64,000 nucleotides of DNA from Aradus depressus (GCA_963662175.1 OY759223.1:16346249-16410248); one strand, 5' to 3'. Shown: positions 32,026-42,577, counted from the stretch's first letter. Translations and numbers: made by a program. The notes: a model not told the origin generated them from the sequence alone.

Positions 32026-32720
32026 GAAAATGAAATGAAATGAAATGAAATGAAATGAAAATAAATTTTATTATTCTGGGACCGAGGTCCCCTAAGAATA
32101 AATACATACAGAGAGTGATGAAAATGAAACAATGAAATATAGTATCAGAACATAGAAATAAAAAGATAGGTAGGTAAATAAAAATTAGTGCTACATTGGA
32201 GAAAAACTATACAACTAAAAAATAGATAAACAGGAAATAGAAAAAAAGGAAAAAACATAAAATTAACAACTTCTATATGATGAAACAAAATAAATAAAAG
32301 TATCTACAAAAATAAAAGAGAAAAAGTAAAAAAGAAAAAAAGCAAATCCATAAAGCTAAGAAAGAGATAAAATTGATAATATATATAAATATAAATCGAC
32401 CGAGCATAGTACGGTGGTTGATTATAAAAGAGAAGGAAGGATGCCCAGCCAAGGTTAAAAATAAAATTAATTTAGAAAGCAGAAAATAAGATAAGATAAA
32501 AAATAAATAAATGCATATTAAAAATATATAAATGTGTAAATGAGCCAAAAATCAATATTATTTATTATGAACGAATAATTTAGAAAATATGATAAAAAAA
32601 ATATAATAAACTAGAGAATGACAAAGACAAGAAAGAGCTAGAAAAAAAAAAAGGCGGGGGAAAAGTGATTAGAATGATTAGATAATTAAGGTTGACGAAT
32701 TAGAGAATACGGGGGAGAGA
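32026..32720 (-). other. LINE 3'UTR
   Basis: T-rich on the element strand. Contains the conserved terminal block also seen at 22118-22200 (a hairpin-forming 'aggggacctcggtccc' on the minus strand) before the TTTCA repeats. A minus-strand 91-codon frame here is low complexity. Confidence 0.75.
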
Positions 32721-35624
32721 TCAAAGAGGAGTGGATTGTTTGGTGAAGAGGAATTGGAATAGTGAGGATTTGAAGGAAGCCACGGAAGGAGAGTGACGGA
32801 TTGGGGGAGGCAGGGAGTTCCAAAGAGAGGAGGCCTGGACAAGGAATGAATTGTGGAAGGCTGAGGAGCGATGGGAGGGGATGAAGAGGTCTGAAGGACG
32901 GGATCTAGTGTGCCTCTGGTGAACCGAGGACTGGAATTGAAACATTTGGTAGAGGTAGTAGGGTTCTTTGGATTTAAGCATTAGGAAGAGGAAGGAGCCT
33001 AGGAGGTAGTTTCGGCGGTAGGAGGGTTTGAGCCATTTCAACTCGGAGTACCAGGGCGAAATATGAGCGTCTCTAGGGACATCGAAAACAAATCTGACAT
33101 GAGCGTTCAGGATTCGCTGGAGTTTGATATCGAGTCCCTTACTCAGATCATTATAAACCAGGCACCCGTAGTCGAAATGGGGGAAAACAAAGGATGATAC
33201 GAGGAGTTTCCGGGAGTTATGAGAAAGAGAGTGACGGGAACGTTTAAATTGTGCAAGAGATTGGAACGATTTACGGGAAATATAGGATACGTGGTCTTTC
33301 CAGGAAAGGGTTTGGTCGAGGATGATACCCAGGTTTTTTACTCTGCTAGAGTAGTTAATGTTGGTGTTGTCCAGAGTCAAGAGAGGGGGGTCAGTTAAGT
33401 TATTGAGAAGTTTTTTGTTACCTAATATTATCGCTTGAGTCTTGTGAGGATTAAGGAGGAGTTTGTTCTGTTTGGCCCAGGAGGATATGGAATTGATGTC
33501 ATCAGATATTTGCGAGTATGCGGTAGGGAAACTGGAGGGGTGAAAGGATAAATAAATCTGCAGATCATCCGCGTAGAGGTGGTATTTACAGAATTTTATG
33601 TGCGGAGGAAGATCCAATAGGAAAAGGGAGAATAGGAGCGGGGAAAGAGAGGATCCTTGAGGAACTCCTGAGTGGAGAGGAAGCGAGGATGAGGCGGGAG
33701 AGTTGGGGAACTTGACGGACTGGGAACGATCTGCAAGGTAGGACTGGAGCCAGAGGAGGACATTATTGGAGAGAGGGAGACTGGCCACCTTGGAGAGGAG
33801 GATGGAGTGGTCCACGGAGTCAAAGGCTTTGGAAAAGTCGAACAGTACTAGCAGAGTAAGTTGTCTAGCGTCAATGGCCTGTCGGAAGTCTTCTGTTAGT
33901 TTCAGTAAAGCAGATTGAGTCCCATAACCGGGTCGGAAACCAGATTGGAAAGGGTCGAGGAGTTTGTTGGTAAGAAGGAAATCTGAGATTTGGGAATGAA
34001 CTATACGCTCTAAAGGTTTGGATGTGGAACACAGAAGGGAGATAGGGCGAAAGTCTTTAGGAGCTTCAGGATTAGGGACTTTGTTGAGAGGAAGTACAAA
34101 TGCTTCTTTCCAGGCGGAAGGGAAGACGGAGTTTTGAAGGGAGAAATTATAGATATGTAAGAGGACTGGGAGTATGACTGGTAAGCAAGTTTTAAGGAAG
34201 AGGAGCGGGATGTCGTCAGGGCCAAGGGCATTAGAGCTACTATTAAGGATGATCCTTAGGAGAGTGTCAGGGTAAATATATGAAAAGAAAAAATTATTTG
34301 AATCGAAGGGCTGGGGAGATGTAATCTCAGCTGGAGACGCTAGTGGAAGAATAGGACGGGAGACAAAAAAGGAATTAAGTGTGTCGGGAGAGAAGATTGA
34401 AGGAGAAGGAGGGTTTTTGGGGGAACCTAACGAGAGCTTCCGAAGAGCTGCCCATCTTGACTTGGCGTTAGGTGCCTCCGCTATCAGATTCAGAAGGAAC
34501 TTTGACTTAGCCGCCCTGATCAGCGACTGGGCACGATTCCTCAGGACTTTGAAGGAAGAGTAGTCGACGTCCAACTTGGATCGGTAGAACCTCCTTCGGA
34601 CAGAGTCCCGTTCCTTCATGATTTCCCTGATCTCTGGGGTTATCCATGGGGCCGGGGGTCGTCTGAGCTGCCTCATCTTCAGAGGAGCGTGCTTGTCGAG
34701 CAGCTTCAGGAGGATCTGGTTGAAAGTATTCACCTTCTCGTCGATTGAGGCCAGATCAAAGATAGCTTGCCAGTCCGCTGCGTCAAGGTCCTCTTGGAGC
34801 GTCTCGAAGGTTAAGGACTTCAGGTTTCGGAGGAGTAAAGATCTAGGAGTAAGGTGAGGAGATGGTATGTCGTAGGAGATTTGGATAAGGTCGTGAGCAG
34901 AAAGGAAGGGAACTGGCTGTTGGGCGGAGGAACTAATCTTCTGTTGGGAGTCAGCCAGGTGGAGATCCAACCAGGAGTGAGAAGTAGGGGTATGATGAGT
35001 CGGGGCGTAGGGAACTATGAAAAGGTTTAAAGAATAGCAGAGGTCCAGGAGATACTTGGAGTTGGGAGCTGCAGGAGACAGGAGGTCGGAGTTGAAGTCA
35101 CCGGAGATCAGGATGCAACTATAGAGGGGAATAAGACGGAGGAGAGTAGACTCAAAGGTGGGGTCAAAAGGGACTTTAGGAGGTCGGTAAACTACTCCAT
35201 AAAGAAGTTTGGTGTAATCGATATGTATTTCAAGGAAGAGGAATTCAACTTGGGAAGAAGAAGGCGGGGATGATGAGGAGTCAAGACGACGGCACTTGAG
35301 GCTGTGATGGACAAAAATAGCAACCCCGCCGCCAGGTCTGTCTAGCCGGTCGTTTCTGAAGAGATGGTGGTCAGGAAGAGAGACGGAGGAGGAGGGGATC
35401 CAGGGTTTGAGCCAGCTCTCAGAAATGCCGATGATATGGAAGCTATTTGAGTGGAGGAAATCGGAGAACTCATCGTGATGGGCTGGCAGGGACTGGGCAT
35501 TAACATGGCAACATTGAAGGGTATTATATGTCATGAGAGGTGATGAGAAAGGACACAGACAAAGTAGAGGGAGGGGAGAGGAAGGGAGGTAAAGGAGAGA
35601 AATTAGGAGACAACAAAACATCAA
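32721..35624 (-). CDS. LINE ORF2: endonuclease and reverse transcriptase, 967 aa
   Basis: Intact frame. An apurinic-type endonuclease occupies about residues 35-255, with HVNAQSL (40-46), the catalytic E in GISESW (66-71), SGDFNSD (174-180), HSWLDLHLAD (216-225) and SAHD (242-245). The reverse transcriptase covers about 465-775: GPDDIP, DFRPISLL, QSGFRPGYGTQSALLKL, the catalytic D in LFDFSKAFD (594-602), SGVPQGSSLSPLL and YADD (684-687), then LNPHKTQAI and LGIILDQTLSW. The C-terminus has HTRSRPSDLFIP and LWNSLPPPIR as in CR1/L2 relatives. The protein nicks target DNA and copies its own RNA there. No stop or frameshift is seen, so this copy may be recent. The start at the first ATG gives a hydrophobic 30-residue lead that may not be used; Met31 is an alternative. 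Clade placement (L2, Crack or Daphne-like) is by motif style. Confidence 0.93.
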   Translation of the reverse strand: MMFCCLLISLLYLPSSPLPLLCLCPFSSPLMTYNTLQCCHVNAQSLPAHHDEFSDFLHSNSFHIIGISESWLKPWIPSSSVSLPDHHLFRNDRLDRPGGGVAIFVHHSLKCRRLDSSSSPPSSSQVEFLFLEIHIDYTKLLYGVVYRPPKVPFDPTFESTLLRLIPLYSCILISGDFNSDLLSPAAPNSKYLLDLCYSLNLFIVPYAPTHHTPTSHSWLDLHLADSQQKISSSAQQPVPFLSAHDLIQISYDIPSPHLTPRSLLLRNLKSLTFETLQEDLDAADWQAIFDLASIDEKVNTFNQILLKLLDKHAPLKMRQLRRPPAPWITPEIREIMKERDSVRRRFYRSKLDVDYSSFKVLRNRAQSLIRAAKSKFLLNLIAEAPNAKSRWAALRKLSLGSPKNPPSPSIFSPDTLNSFFVSRPILPLASPAEITSPQPFDSNNFFFSYIYPDTLLRIILNSSSNALGPDDIPLLFLKTCLPVILPVLLHIYNFSLQNSVFPSAWKEAFVLPLNKVPNPEAPKDFRPISLLCSTSKPLERIVHSQISDFLLTNKLLDPFQSGFRPGYGTQSALLKLTEDFRQAIDARQLTLLVLFDFSKAFDSVDHSILLSKVASLPLSNNVLLWLQSYLADRSQSVKFPNSPASSSLPLHSGVPQGSSLSPLLFSLFLLDLPPHIKFCKYHLYADDLQIYLSFHPSSFPTAYSQISDDINSISSWAKQNKLLLNPHKTQAIILGNKKLLNNLTDPPLLTLDNTNINYSSRVKNLGIILDQTLSWKDHVSYISRKSFQSLAQFKRSRHSLSHNSRKLLVSSFVFPHFDYGCLVYNDLSKGLDIKLQRILNAHVRFVFDVPRDAHISPWYSELKWLKPSYRRNYLLGSFLFLMLKSKEPYYLYQMFQFQSSVHQRHTRSRPSDLFIPSHRSSAFHNSFLVQASSLWNSLPPPIRHSPSVASFKSSLFQFLFTKQSTPL

Positions 35625-35923
35625 GTAAAATTATATAAATATTTATGAATAGACCAAGGCTAGGCATCGACTTCCTCTTACATATGTGTAAAGAAAAGAA
35701 GGAAAAAAAAGAATAACAAAAAACAAAATTCAAAAAGGGCTTATAATAGAAAACTAAGAAATAATAACGGATGGAATGAATGTACGCTGAGAGGCTAAGA
35801 CAGCCTGAGATATTATGAAGTGGAGGGGGGAGGGCGCGGTGGAGGAACGAGAGAGTGGGAGAGAGGGGAGGAGCCAGGTGGAGGGGGTCAGTTTGAAACG
35901 GGGAGCGAACGGAACAACAATAA

Positions 35924-36115
35924 CTAAATAAATTGATTCAAATCGGGAGGCTTAGAGATAATAACAACGGGCAGTCCTACATCCTTACGGACGAGGACCT
36001 TGCCTCCGTTCACCCAGACGAATTTCACCTTACCCTCCCTCTTCAACCGTCTAGCCTCGGCGTACATTTTTTTATTATGGAGAGTCAACGATTCATTTAT
36101 ATATATCATATATAA
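35924..36115 (-). pseudogene. LINE ORF1 C-terminus
   Basis: The minus-strand peptide reads INESLTLHNKKMYAEARRLK, then KVKFVWVNGGKVLVRKD and a short hydrophobic end before TAG. The pattern 'NE-LT--NK-L---AR-LK..KF-WV--G-VLVRK' is the C-terminal part of ORF1 proteins of insect CR1/L2-type elements, also found in baculovirus FP-like domains. It probably binds element RNA. The beginning is lost at the 5' truncation near 36115. Confidence 0.75.
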
Positions 36116-36159
36116 TGATAAATAAGGTGGAAGAAATATAAACAAAAGAAGTTTATCCG

Positions 36160-36430
36160 ATTATCCAAGCATGTTTTTGTGGCAGCAGGATTATGTGAGT
36201 TAAGAGCAAGGAGTTTGTTATTACTTTCATATATGTGTTTGTTTATCCAAAATGAAAAATTCATGCAAAATTACGAATTTTTAATAACTCTCCTGATATC
36301 CCCCATTATCGAAAGTGAGATTTTTCATGCCGGAAAAACACATTAAGGAAAGTAATCAGAAAATCCTTGCTCCTAATCCAACTTAATCCTATTTTCACAA
36401 ACATGATTTTGTGACCAAAGTAAAAATGGA
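36160..36430. mobile_element. Fold-back MITE
   Basis: Left arm 'catgtttttgtggcagcagg', 'agagcaaggagtttg', 'tactttcatatatgtgttt' is the reverse complement (about 75-80%) of the right arm 'aacacattaaggaaagtaa', 'ccttgctcctaatcc', 'acaaacatgattttgtg'. Centre at about 36290. A half copy lies at 31930-32020. Confidence 0.7.
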
Positions 36431-36649
36431 TTATTAAATAAGGTTCAACACAAAAGGCCCAAGGGATGAATGTATCGTCACGAAATTTTATACATAAATC
36501 AAAAATCCCTTAAGGACGATACCTATCAATCGTCAACTGATTTGGCCATAAGAAAGTGGGGGTCAGAGGTGAGGGGGCCAAATCACAAGTACATTCCTTG
36601 GAATTCACCGACGCCTTTTTTTTTATATCTTGTTTGTGAAATATAGTAG
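36431..36649 (+). repeat. MR block
   Basis: 'gatgaatgtatcgtcacgaa', 'ttaaggacgatacctatcaa', 'ttccttggaattcaccgacg'. Confidence 0.65.
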
Positions 36650-37025
36650 CATTTAAGGCGAAATTTGTGAGTATCTGAGATAAGGGATGGTACCACATTC
36701 GGGGTTGAACTTCACCCCATTTTTTTGCATAATAAAAATCAACCGATTTGTAATCTGAAAACTGTATTTGTTTCAGTATGATGATCCACTCGATGGGGCA
36801 ATCGGCATTTATTTTTTGATCTATTAGTAATACAGAATTTTGATGCGACATTGTTATCTATTACATTCTTGCAAACTCTGTGTTTATAGACACGTTTAGA
36901 AAAAAATCTTGAATTAAACACACTTTTCAAATTTGAAATTGGTTCAGTACATCAAACCGAACCAGAAATCTATGATTTTAAAGAAATAATTGCTGCCTGC
37001 CGCAACAATCAAAACATCTCTTTAT
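36650..37025. repeat. Dispersed repeat, inverted copy of 28095-28395
   Basis: 'gaaattggttcagtaca' and 'taattgctgcctgccgcaa' and 'caatcaaaacatct' correspond to 28095-28215 inverted. Confidence 0.6.
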
Positions 37026-37114
37026 TCACATGTATCCCTATCGTGGCTGGTCCTATATGGAGAATTTCCTGCACTGGGTTCAAAGTTTAGCCAAATCAAT
37101 AAATTGGTTTCAAA
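37026..37114. other. Spacer
   Basis: Short unassigned stretch before SINE-B. Confidence 0.3.
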
Positions 37115-37280
37115 AACCCTTTATCATATTTTTAGCATATTAGCCACGACTCTTATAGTGTTATCTAGTTATTTACGACATCCATGACCCCGGGAGGGAG
37201 CTCTGTTTACCAAATAAAACTCTCTCCCTGCCGGGATTCGAACCCGCTAACGTCTAGCTCTCAGAAAACTTAGTTGATTA
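37115..37280 (-). mobile_element. SINE-B copy with B box
   Basis: Read minus: 'gagctagacgttagcgggtt' continuing 'cgaatcccggcagggag' is a tRNA B box and T arm. Then 'agctccctcccggggtcatg' and 'gagtcgtggctaatatg' match the 3' part of the copy at 19902. The A-box head is missing here, so the two copies complement each other. Confidence 0.7.
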
Positions 37281-37314
37281 ATTCGCGTTGAAGATGGTGG
37301 TTCAGCAATGACTT

Positions 37315-37950
37315 TTTTTTGACTTGAAAACATCTATTCGCTCGTTAAGCACAGTGATAGCCGGTCAAACTTTCTTGTGTTACAAAATACCGTCAGATTT
37401 CAATCGATAATAACTACGAGACTAATAATGCGATAACAACGGTTGAAGTCACAATGGATAGAGCATGTCTGTATGTGTTTGTTGTGTAGTGTTTGTTTTG
37501 CCTGTGACGTTATAGGGCTAGTGTGGGCGCCGGCGAATGATTGTTGCGAATTAGCGTTGTGTAAAATTAGAAATTAGTGTAGCGTGATAACGCGTTTAGG
37601 TAGGACGTTGATTCGGGTGTCATTGTAAAGAGCTTGAGGAGCACTACAAGGACTCAAAGTGAAACAATAAAAATATTTGCCGAAATATATGTAAAAATTG
37701 GTATTAAATTGAAAATTGCAAAACAATTTAAGATGTCGTCTCATATGAATCATAAATATGCGCGCAATTATAGAAAACGCAAATCAGAGGAAAGCTCGCA
37801 TCAAAAGGAATTTAAAAAACATAAAAAATCTAGTGCCGAGCAAATGCAAGAGCTACGGCAGCATCGAAAATAAAATAAAAACGATTTTATCCCCACGTTT
37901 TCACGGAAAATCTACGGCATGGACCTTGACTACGCCTTAATGTTTTTTTG
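37315..37950 (+). mobile_element. hAT/ZMYM-like element 5' region, second copy
   Basis: About 640 bp matching the reverse complement of 25085-25720. The open frame from 37634 to 37873 contains MSSHMNHKYARNYRKRKSEE and KEFKKHKKSSAEQMQEL, lysine-rich, uninterrupted here. It probably represents the first coding exon (or a short accessory ORF) of the transposon. No CAGGG end is seen at the right side of this copy, and no catalytic domain. Confidence 0.55.
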
Positions 37951-38559
37951 TTTTTTTTCTCGTTCCTATACAAAGACAGTTTATGAGAAGTTTAAGTAGC
38001 TTCAACACTTCTTTTGAGCAGAAAATAAATAGTTATAATTAAATTCCAAGCTTGGAAGTGCTTCGTAAAAATAGCATAAACAAAATTAGTTTTTTTCTTT
38101 ATGCCCAATAAATTTATTAAAAAACCAGAAAGACTGAAGAAAATAAAGTCGTTTTATGTATTCTTTTAAAATTATGTACGAATATACGACCTTTTAATTA
38201 CATGCTACTAAATTTGTTCATTGCTATGTTGATGGATTTAATTAAGATTATTTTTTGTTTATGTAAAGTTTTATATCTCTTTAATGAACATTAAATGCCA
38301 ACATGAAATGATTTTTAGAACGAGTTATTGGTTGCTATATGAAAGTCCTGTTATGGCCCACATCACATATAACTATTTTTTCTTATTTTTTATATATTAA
38401 CTACCAATAATAAAAATAATTTTTAAAATTTATAATCATAGATGATTTAAATTTTAATAAGAAACATTTTTCGAAAGAACCTGTAGGACAAACCGTTTTC
38501 GCGTAAATCGAGGAAACATAAGACAATGCTTTCAAACCGACATTTTTTAATGGGTTATG
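37951..38559. other. Unassigned AT-rich sequence
   Basis: 38345-38440 resembles the MITE neighbour sequence ('ggcccacatcacatataa', 'aactaccaataataaaa'). The rest is AT-rich without features. Confidence 0.35.
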
Positions 38560-39060
38560 GCATGTATCTTTGAATCGGGGCGACCTGCAAAAAATATTAT
38601 TTCACAAAAAAAAGTGCCTTTTAATAAGAAACATTTTTGGTAAGAACCAATTTTTAGATAGGATTAAGCATTTTTGCGTAGATCAACCAAACGTCTAAAA
38701 AAATAGGTTTCCAAACAACATTTTTGAACGATATTCGGAATGTGCGTATCTCGTAAACCATTTTTCACTACATTAAGACATTTCTGATTAGGTCATAAAT
38801 TTAAGCGGTATCTTGAAAGCTGTACTTAAGCCCAGAAGTAAAGTGGTCTTAATGTTCTTCTGATTTCGGTCAAAATCCAATCAGTTCTAAGTTAGCACAA
38901 GACATCTTCAAATCAAATTTCAAAGTTCACAGTTACACTAATTTTCGAATTAGGAGGCTCAAAAATTGTTCAGGGTACCTTGAAACACGTGAATTACTAT
39001 TGGAAATTCGATCTCGGATTTTTTACACAATTACAATATTTCCTTATACTAAAAGTATAT
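38560..39060. repeat. Dispersed repeat shared with 17700-18010, plus MR end
   Basis: 'ggcatgtatctttgaatcg', 'aagcggtatcttgaaagct' and 'tgatttcggtcaaaatcca' parallel 17700-17950. 39000-39055 resembles an MR end. Confidence 0.55.
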
Positions 39061-39227
39061 AAAAAAACTAAAAATGATTTAAATCGCTTTATTGTTTTAA
39101 GAAATATGTAATTAGTATATGAAAAATATGTAAATACATAAAAATCCTGTTATCTAATGATTAGGTAGCTATCATGTACACAGTTTAATTATATACAAAG
39201 TTTAGAGTTGTAATGCGAGCATGGCCA
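39061..39227. other. Unassigned
   Basis: AT-rich, nothing recognised. Confidence 0.3.
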
Positions 39228-39780
39228 GGACAGGTTAACGGGGTCTGTCACTGATGTCCCTGGTATTACCCAAGAGACCAGGGGAGCGGACAAATTAAAC
39301 CATAGAGTAACATGTCATTTCAAGGTATGAGCGAAATAATTGTAAAAAATTGTTTAAATATACATTTATATTTATTAATAAACTATTAGCGGGCAATATG
39401 TTCATAATGAGTTGATAAAAATGTCCTTTATTCGTGAAAATGTTATGTGTCTGGACTACGAGCGCGACATGACATGAGTCCGACTCTACTATTGGAGTCA
39501 TTAATTTTGCCTATAAATATTTATTATATAACGAGTACCTGACATCGTACAGGCTCGGGACCATCGCTTAGCGTCCCATCGGAAGGACGGCATGCTTACG
39601 TTTATTTCACCTCTCGTATAAAATAAACTAAGGGCCGATTTATGTTAACTGGGCTTGTCACTGATGTCCCTGTATTACCCAAGAGACCAGTGGAGCGATG
39701 AAATTAAACAATAGAGTAACATTTCATTTCAAGGTATGAGCGAAATAATTGTAAAAAATTGTTTAAATATACATTTCGCG
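39228..39780. repeat. 145-bp direct duplication enclosing a SINE-A fragment
   Basis: 39228-39370 and 39645-39775 share 'gtcactgatgtccctg', 'ttacccaagagaccag' and 'caaggtatgagcgaaataat'. Between them 39466-39640 is a SINE-A fragment (minus). Confidence 0.75.
39466..39640 (-). mobile_element. SINE-A body fragment
   Basis: 'catgagtccgactctacta', 'gtacaggctcgggaccatcg', 'aaataaactaagggcc'. Both ends absent. Confidence 0.75.
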
Positions 39781-41170
39781 TCCCCACAAAGTTCTGGTGT
39801 TCCACAAGGTAGTAGGTCCTATCCTCTACACAATATACACAGCTGATATCCCCACCCATCCATCAACACAACTCCACACCTTTGCAGATGATACTGCAAT
39901 CCTCTCTCCTCATCCTGACCCAGTCCTATCATCCAGACACCTACAAGAACACCTGATAACCCTTCAGTCCTGGTACAAAGAGTGGTACGAAGGTGAAAAT
40001 GGACAGTTACAGACCACAAATGCTCGCTGCACAAATTAACTAAATATATTCAAAGAGTTGGTTGATGAAATAAACATTTGAGGGTTAATCCTAAAGAACA
40101 ATATGGTCCAGTTCAGCTTCTCTGCCTTCTAAATATGCACATATTTTTAATAGGCAACACGTCTTTAGCTTTTAAATATCTGAAACAAAAAAAAAAAGGG
40201 AAAAGCATTGCTTTCGGGTATAACTAGTAACCTGGTTTCATTCAAAGTGAAAAAGGTTTAGCACATTCATTCAGAAAATTGTCGGTGAATCCACCGGCTA
40301 TGTACTTCCCCAGCAAAAATTAATAACGTTTTCGCTCTCGCTCTAAAACCAGTCGACTGTTTGAACTAATATTCAATAGATGACTTACACATGGGCTCTT
40401 AAATCTTCATACTAAACGTTGTGTCAATAAATTCATTACATCGGCAGTTATTGGGATTTTCGAATTGAGCCTCCTACCCTGAACCTCCCATTCCCTTCTG
40501 CCGATATCGCTAAAATTTGACATATATGGCAGGTTTGGAACGAACCGAAGTTTGGAGTGCCAAATGGAGGATACAATTAAATCCTCAAAAGTCAGCGTTG
40601 GTGCCATTCACATATCTACGGACAGAAGTAGTAGGCCCGCTCACCCTCAAGGAGCTCCTGTTCCACAGACTTCTTCCGTTTGGTACCTAGGACTCATCAT
40701 GGACATCAAGTTGACCTGGGACGAACACATCACCTCGCTGCTGCAGGGGCTAAGAATCGACTCTACCAGCTGACACCTCTCCTCAAGAACTCTCAGCTCC
40801 CCCTCCATCTCAAGAGACTCGTCTATACGATGCTCATCAGGCCCATCTGGGGTTCTGCCTCCGATTCTTAAATAAAACGTATTCAGACATTCCAGAATCG
40901 GGCCTTAGGATAATCACATGTGCGCCCTAGTTTGTCCGAAATACAACACAATACATTCACACTGATCTTCAGATCACTAAGGTGAAAAAATGTCTGCCTA
41001 TTTGTTACACAAGTCTGCTGCGGACCATGCAAGATCATCAAAACCCTCTGCTACGTACCATCCCTCTCCACCTGCCTCCGCACAGACCAGAACGTCGACT
41101 GAAGAGGAAGCATCATAGCGACCTTAACCAAGAGGACTGACGCTGGTCAGCCGCCTCATTCAAGTGTCAA
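39781..41170 (+). pseudogene. Jockey-clade LINE ORF2 fragment, interrupted
   Basis: First block (39781-39990): SGVPQG-like start, PILYTIYTADIPTH, FADDTAILSP (the FADD catalytic motif) and LQSWYKEW. The second block resumes at about 40550: KWRIQLNPQKSALVPFTYL, then after a frameshift YLGLIMDIKLTWDEHI, then in another frame LHLKRLVYTMLIRPIWGSAS and further decayed parts to about 41150. An insertion of ~560 bp containing MR sequence (39990-40545) separates the blocks. Endonuclease and N-terminal RT are missing. Confidence 0.85.
39991..40545. repeat. MR-containing insertion inside Jockey fragment
   Basis: 40275-40530 is a clear MR block ('gtcggtgaatccaccggcta', 'tcattacatcggcagttat', 'cttctgccgatatcgctaaa'). 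39991-40270 is unassigned with an A-rich run at 40188-40200. Confidence 0.65.
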
Positions 41171-41440
41171 ATGTTTTGTTTTATTTGATTTTAGCACAAT
41201 TTAATGTATATTGTACAAAAAATGCCAATAAATGAGAAAAAAAAAAAAATAACAGGTTATATCCTTATTAGGGTTTTGATCTCAAGTATGAAATTTAATG
41301 ACTCCTACAGAAATTGTTCCTTACAAACTTTCCAATCGCCAAAAAGTCCTCCGATTTCAGATAGGATCAATACGACAAAAGTTATAGAGCCCCGAAGAAT
41401 GTAAACTAAATGTATATAAGGAATATATCTAACATAGGTT
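41171..41440. repeat. Repeat R58, copy 1 (left part)
   Basis: 41290-41440 parallels 58680-58807 ('ccaaaaagtcctc', 'caatacgacaaaagttata', 'ccccgaagaatgtaaacta'). The same family continues right of the SINE at 41780-41830. It is preceded by an MR remnant. Confidence 0.7.
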
Positions 41441-41779
41441 AAGTTTGGTTTTATGACTCATGCCCGGGCTTTAACTACGAGGTCATATCGCCTACTACCA
41501 AAGCGCTCTATCGTCACTCTGGTGGACATGAGCCCGACTCTACTGTGGGAGTCCTAAATTTTGCCTACCCTAAATTTTTATTCACCTAGGGCAGGGGTCT
41601 TTAACGAGTACCTGACATCGTACAGGCTCGGGACCATCGCTTAACGTCCCATCCGAAGGACGGCGTGCTTAAGTTTATTTTATCTCCCAGATAAAATAAA
41701 CTAAGGGCCTCGGTCGGGCTACAAACCCACAACCTTGAGCTCAGAAGTCAAGCACGCATACCACTGAGCTACCGGCGCC
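41441..41779 (-). mobile_element. Full-length SINE-A with 19-bp TSD
   Basis: A complete copy, 339 bp. Flanks 'aatatatctaacataggtt' (41422-41440) and 'aatatatctaacataagtt' (41780-41798) differ at one position. On the SINE strand the head has A box TAGCTCAGTGG and B box GTGGGTTTGTAGCCCGACC (mutated). A good reference copy for the body. Confidence 0.92.
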
Positions 41780-42148
41780 AATATATCTAACATAAGTTAT
41801 TGTTAAATCGTAACCCATAGCAACGAACTTTAAAATATGGATGTTTGTGTATTCCCGGTTATAAGGCGCCTTTCTCCTGATTCTTGAGGATATGTGTATT
41901 CCCGGTTATAAGGCGCCTTTCTCCTGATTCTTGAGGATATATGTTACAACGAAGGTTTTTTGTACACAGTTGAAGAAGTGAAAGTTTCAGTAGAGGTTTT
42001 AGTCATCTGAAAACATTTGTCATTGAAATGGATCAATTTTGTTACGCTTTAATGGAGAGGCGAATAATGTTTTTGGAACAGCCTACCGAGAATTGACCGA
42101 CCTCAAGGTTGAAGCTTCACCATACTGACTATAATATGAAGTTCTTAC
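41780..42148. other. R58 right part, 47-bp tandem pair and host intron
   Basis: 41846-41892 and 41893-41939 are two nearly identical 47-bp units ('ttcccggttataaggcgcct', 'ttctcctgattcttgagg'). 41950-42148 carries no recognised repeat and adjoins the host exon, so it is probably intron. Confidence 0.5.
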
Positions 42149-42297
42149 CTGATATTCGGACAGTAGTTTGAGCAAGTACTTCCCTCGACTCAGTAAGAAG
42201 CTGTAGTGTCACATTGACCGGCTGTTGGCTGCCGACGTAGACAAGGACTGCCGTGCCTTGGCCAGGAACAGCCGATTGGGGCCATACCACGGAAAAC
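42149..42297 (-). CDS. Internal exon, probable alpha-2-macroglobulin/CD109/TEP-like protein
   Basis: Minus-strand exon of 149 nt. The acceptor is 'gtgtattttgtag' just upstream (42298-42310) and the donor CAG|gtaagaac (42141-42151), both excellent. The upstream intron is phase 2 and the downstream intron phase 1; 49 whole codons are open. The peptide starts FSVVWPQSAVPGQG, continues VLVYVGSQQPVNVTLQLL and ends VLAQTTVRIS. Alternating hydrophobic strands with 'P.V.VTLQLL....VLAQ' resemble the first macroglobulin (MG1) domain of CD109, CPAMD8 and insect TEPs, secreted thioester-type protease-binding or immune proteins. GC content (over 50%) stands out from the AT-rich flanks. The domain call is an inference from pattern; the exon call itself is strong. 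No neighbouring exons were recognised, so introns would exceed several kb. Confidence 0.7.
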
Positions 42298-42577
42298 CTA
42301 CAAAATACACAAATCAATTAACAAAATATACATTGAGAAATCAAGGAAACGTCTAAAAATGATCTTATCACAATAATATGAAGATGGCTGATGTAGTGAG
42401 AAGTGATTATTTCACTGGTTGTCAAATAAAATGTAGTGTGACACCTCACATATTTTTATTAAAAGTAGCTAGCCGACTTTCGAGGTTTCCCTAATCATCA
42501 GGCAGTCTGATATTGTTGTAATGCATGTATCTACACGAAATTTTATACATGAAAATCCCATATGGCACGTATTAATT
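42298..42577. other. Probable intron
   Basis: Unassigned. Contains 'ttcgaggtttccctaatcat', not recognised as a repeat elsewhere in the window, and a short MR phrase at 42515-42570. Confidence 0.35.

Larger units (their letters stand above)
32026..36115 (-). mobile_element. CR1/L2-group LINE, nearly complete
   Basis: On the minus strand the order is the end of ORF1 (36115-35924), a ~300-nt spacer, ORF2 (35624-32721), and a ~690-nt A-rich 3'UTR. The terminus is 'taaaatttattttcatttca' with about five TTTCA units. Such short 3' repeats rather than poly-A fit the CR1/L2 lineage. The 5' side is cut within ORF1, the usual result of incomplete reverse transcription. A clear target-site duplication was not found, perhaps because the tail merges with the flank. 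Confidence 0.85.

Noticed and set aside
32273..32548. 91-codon hydrophobic minus-strand frame
   Set aside because: It lies in the A-rich LINE 3'UTR; the hydrophobic Phe/Leu/Ile content is just T-rich codons.
33596..35733. Several shorter frames overlapping LINE ORF2 on both strands
   Set aside because: They are shadows of the 967-codon ORF2.
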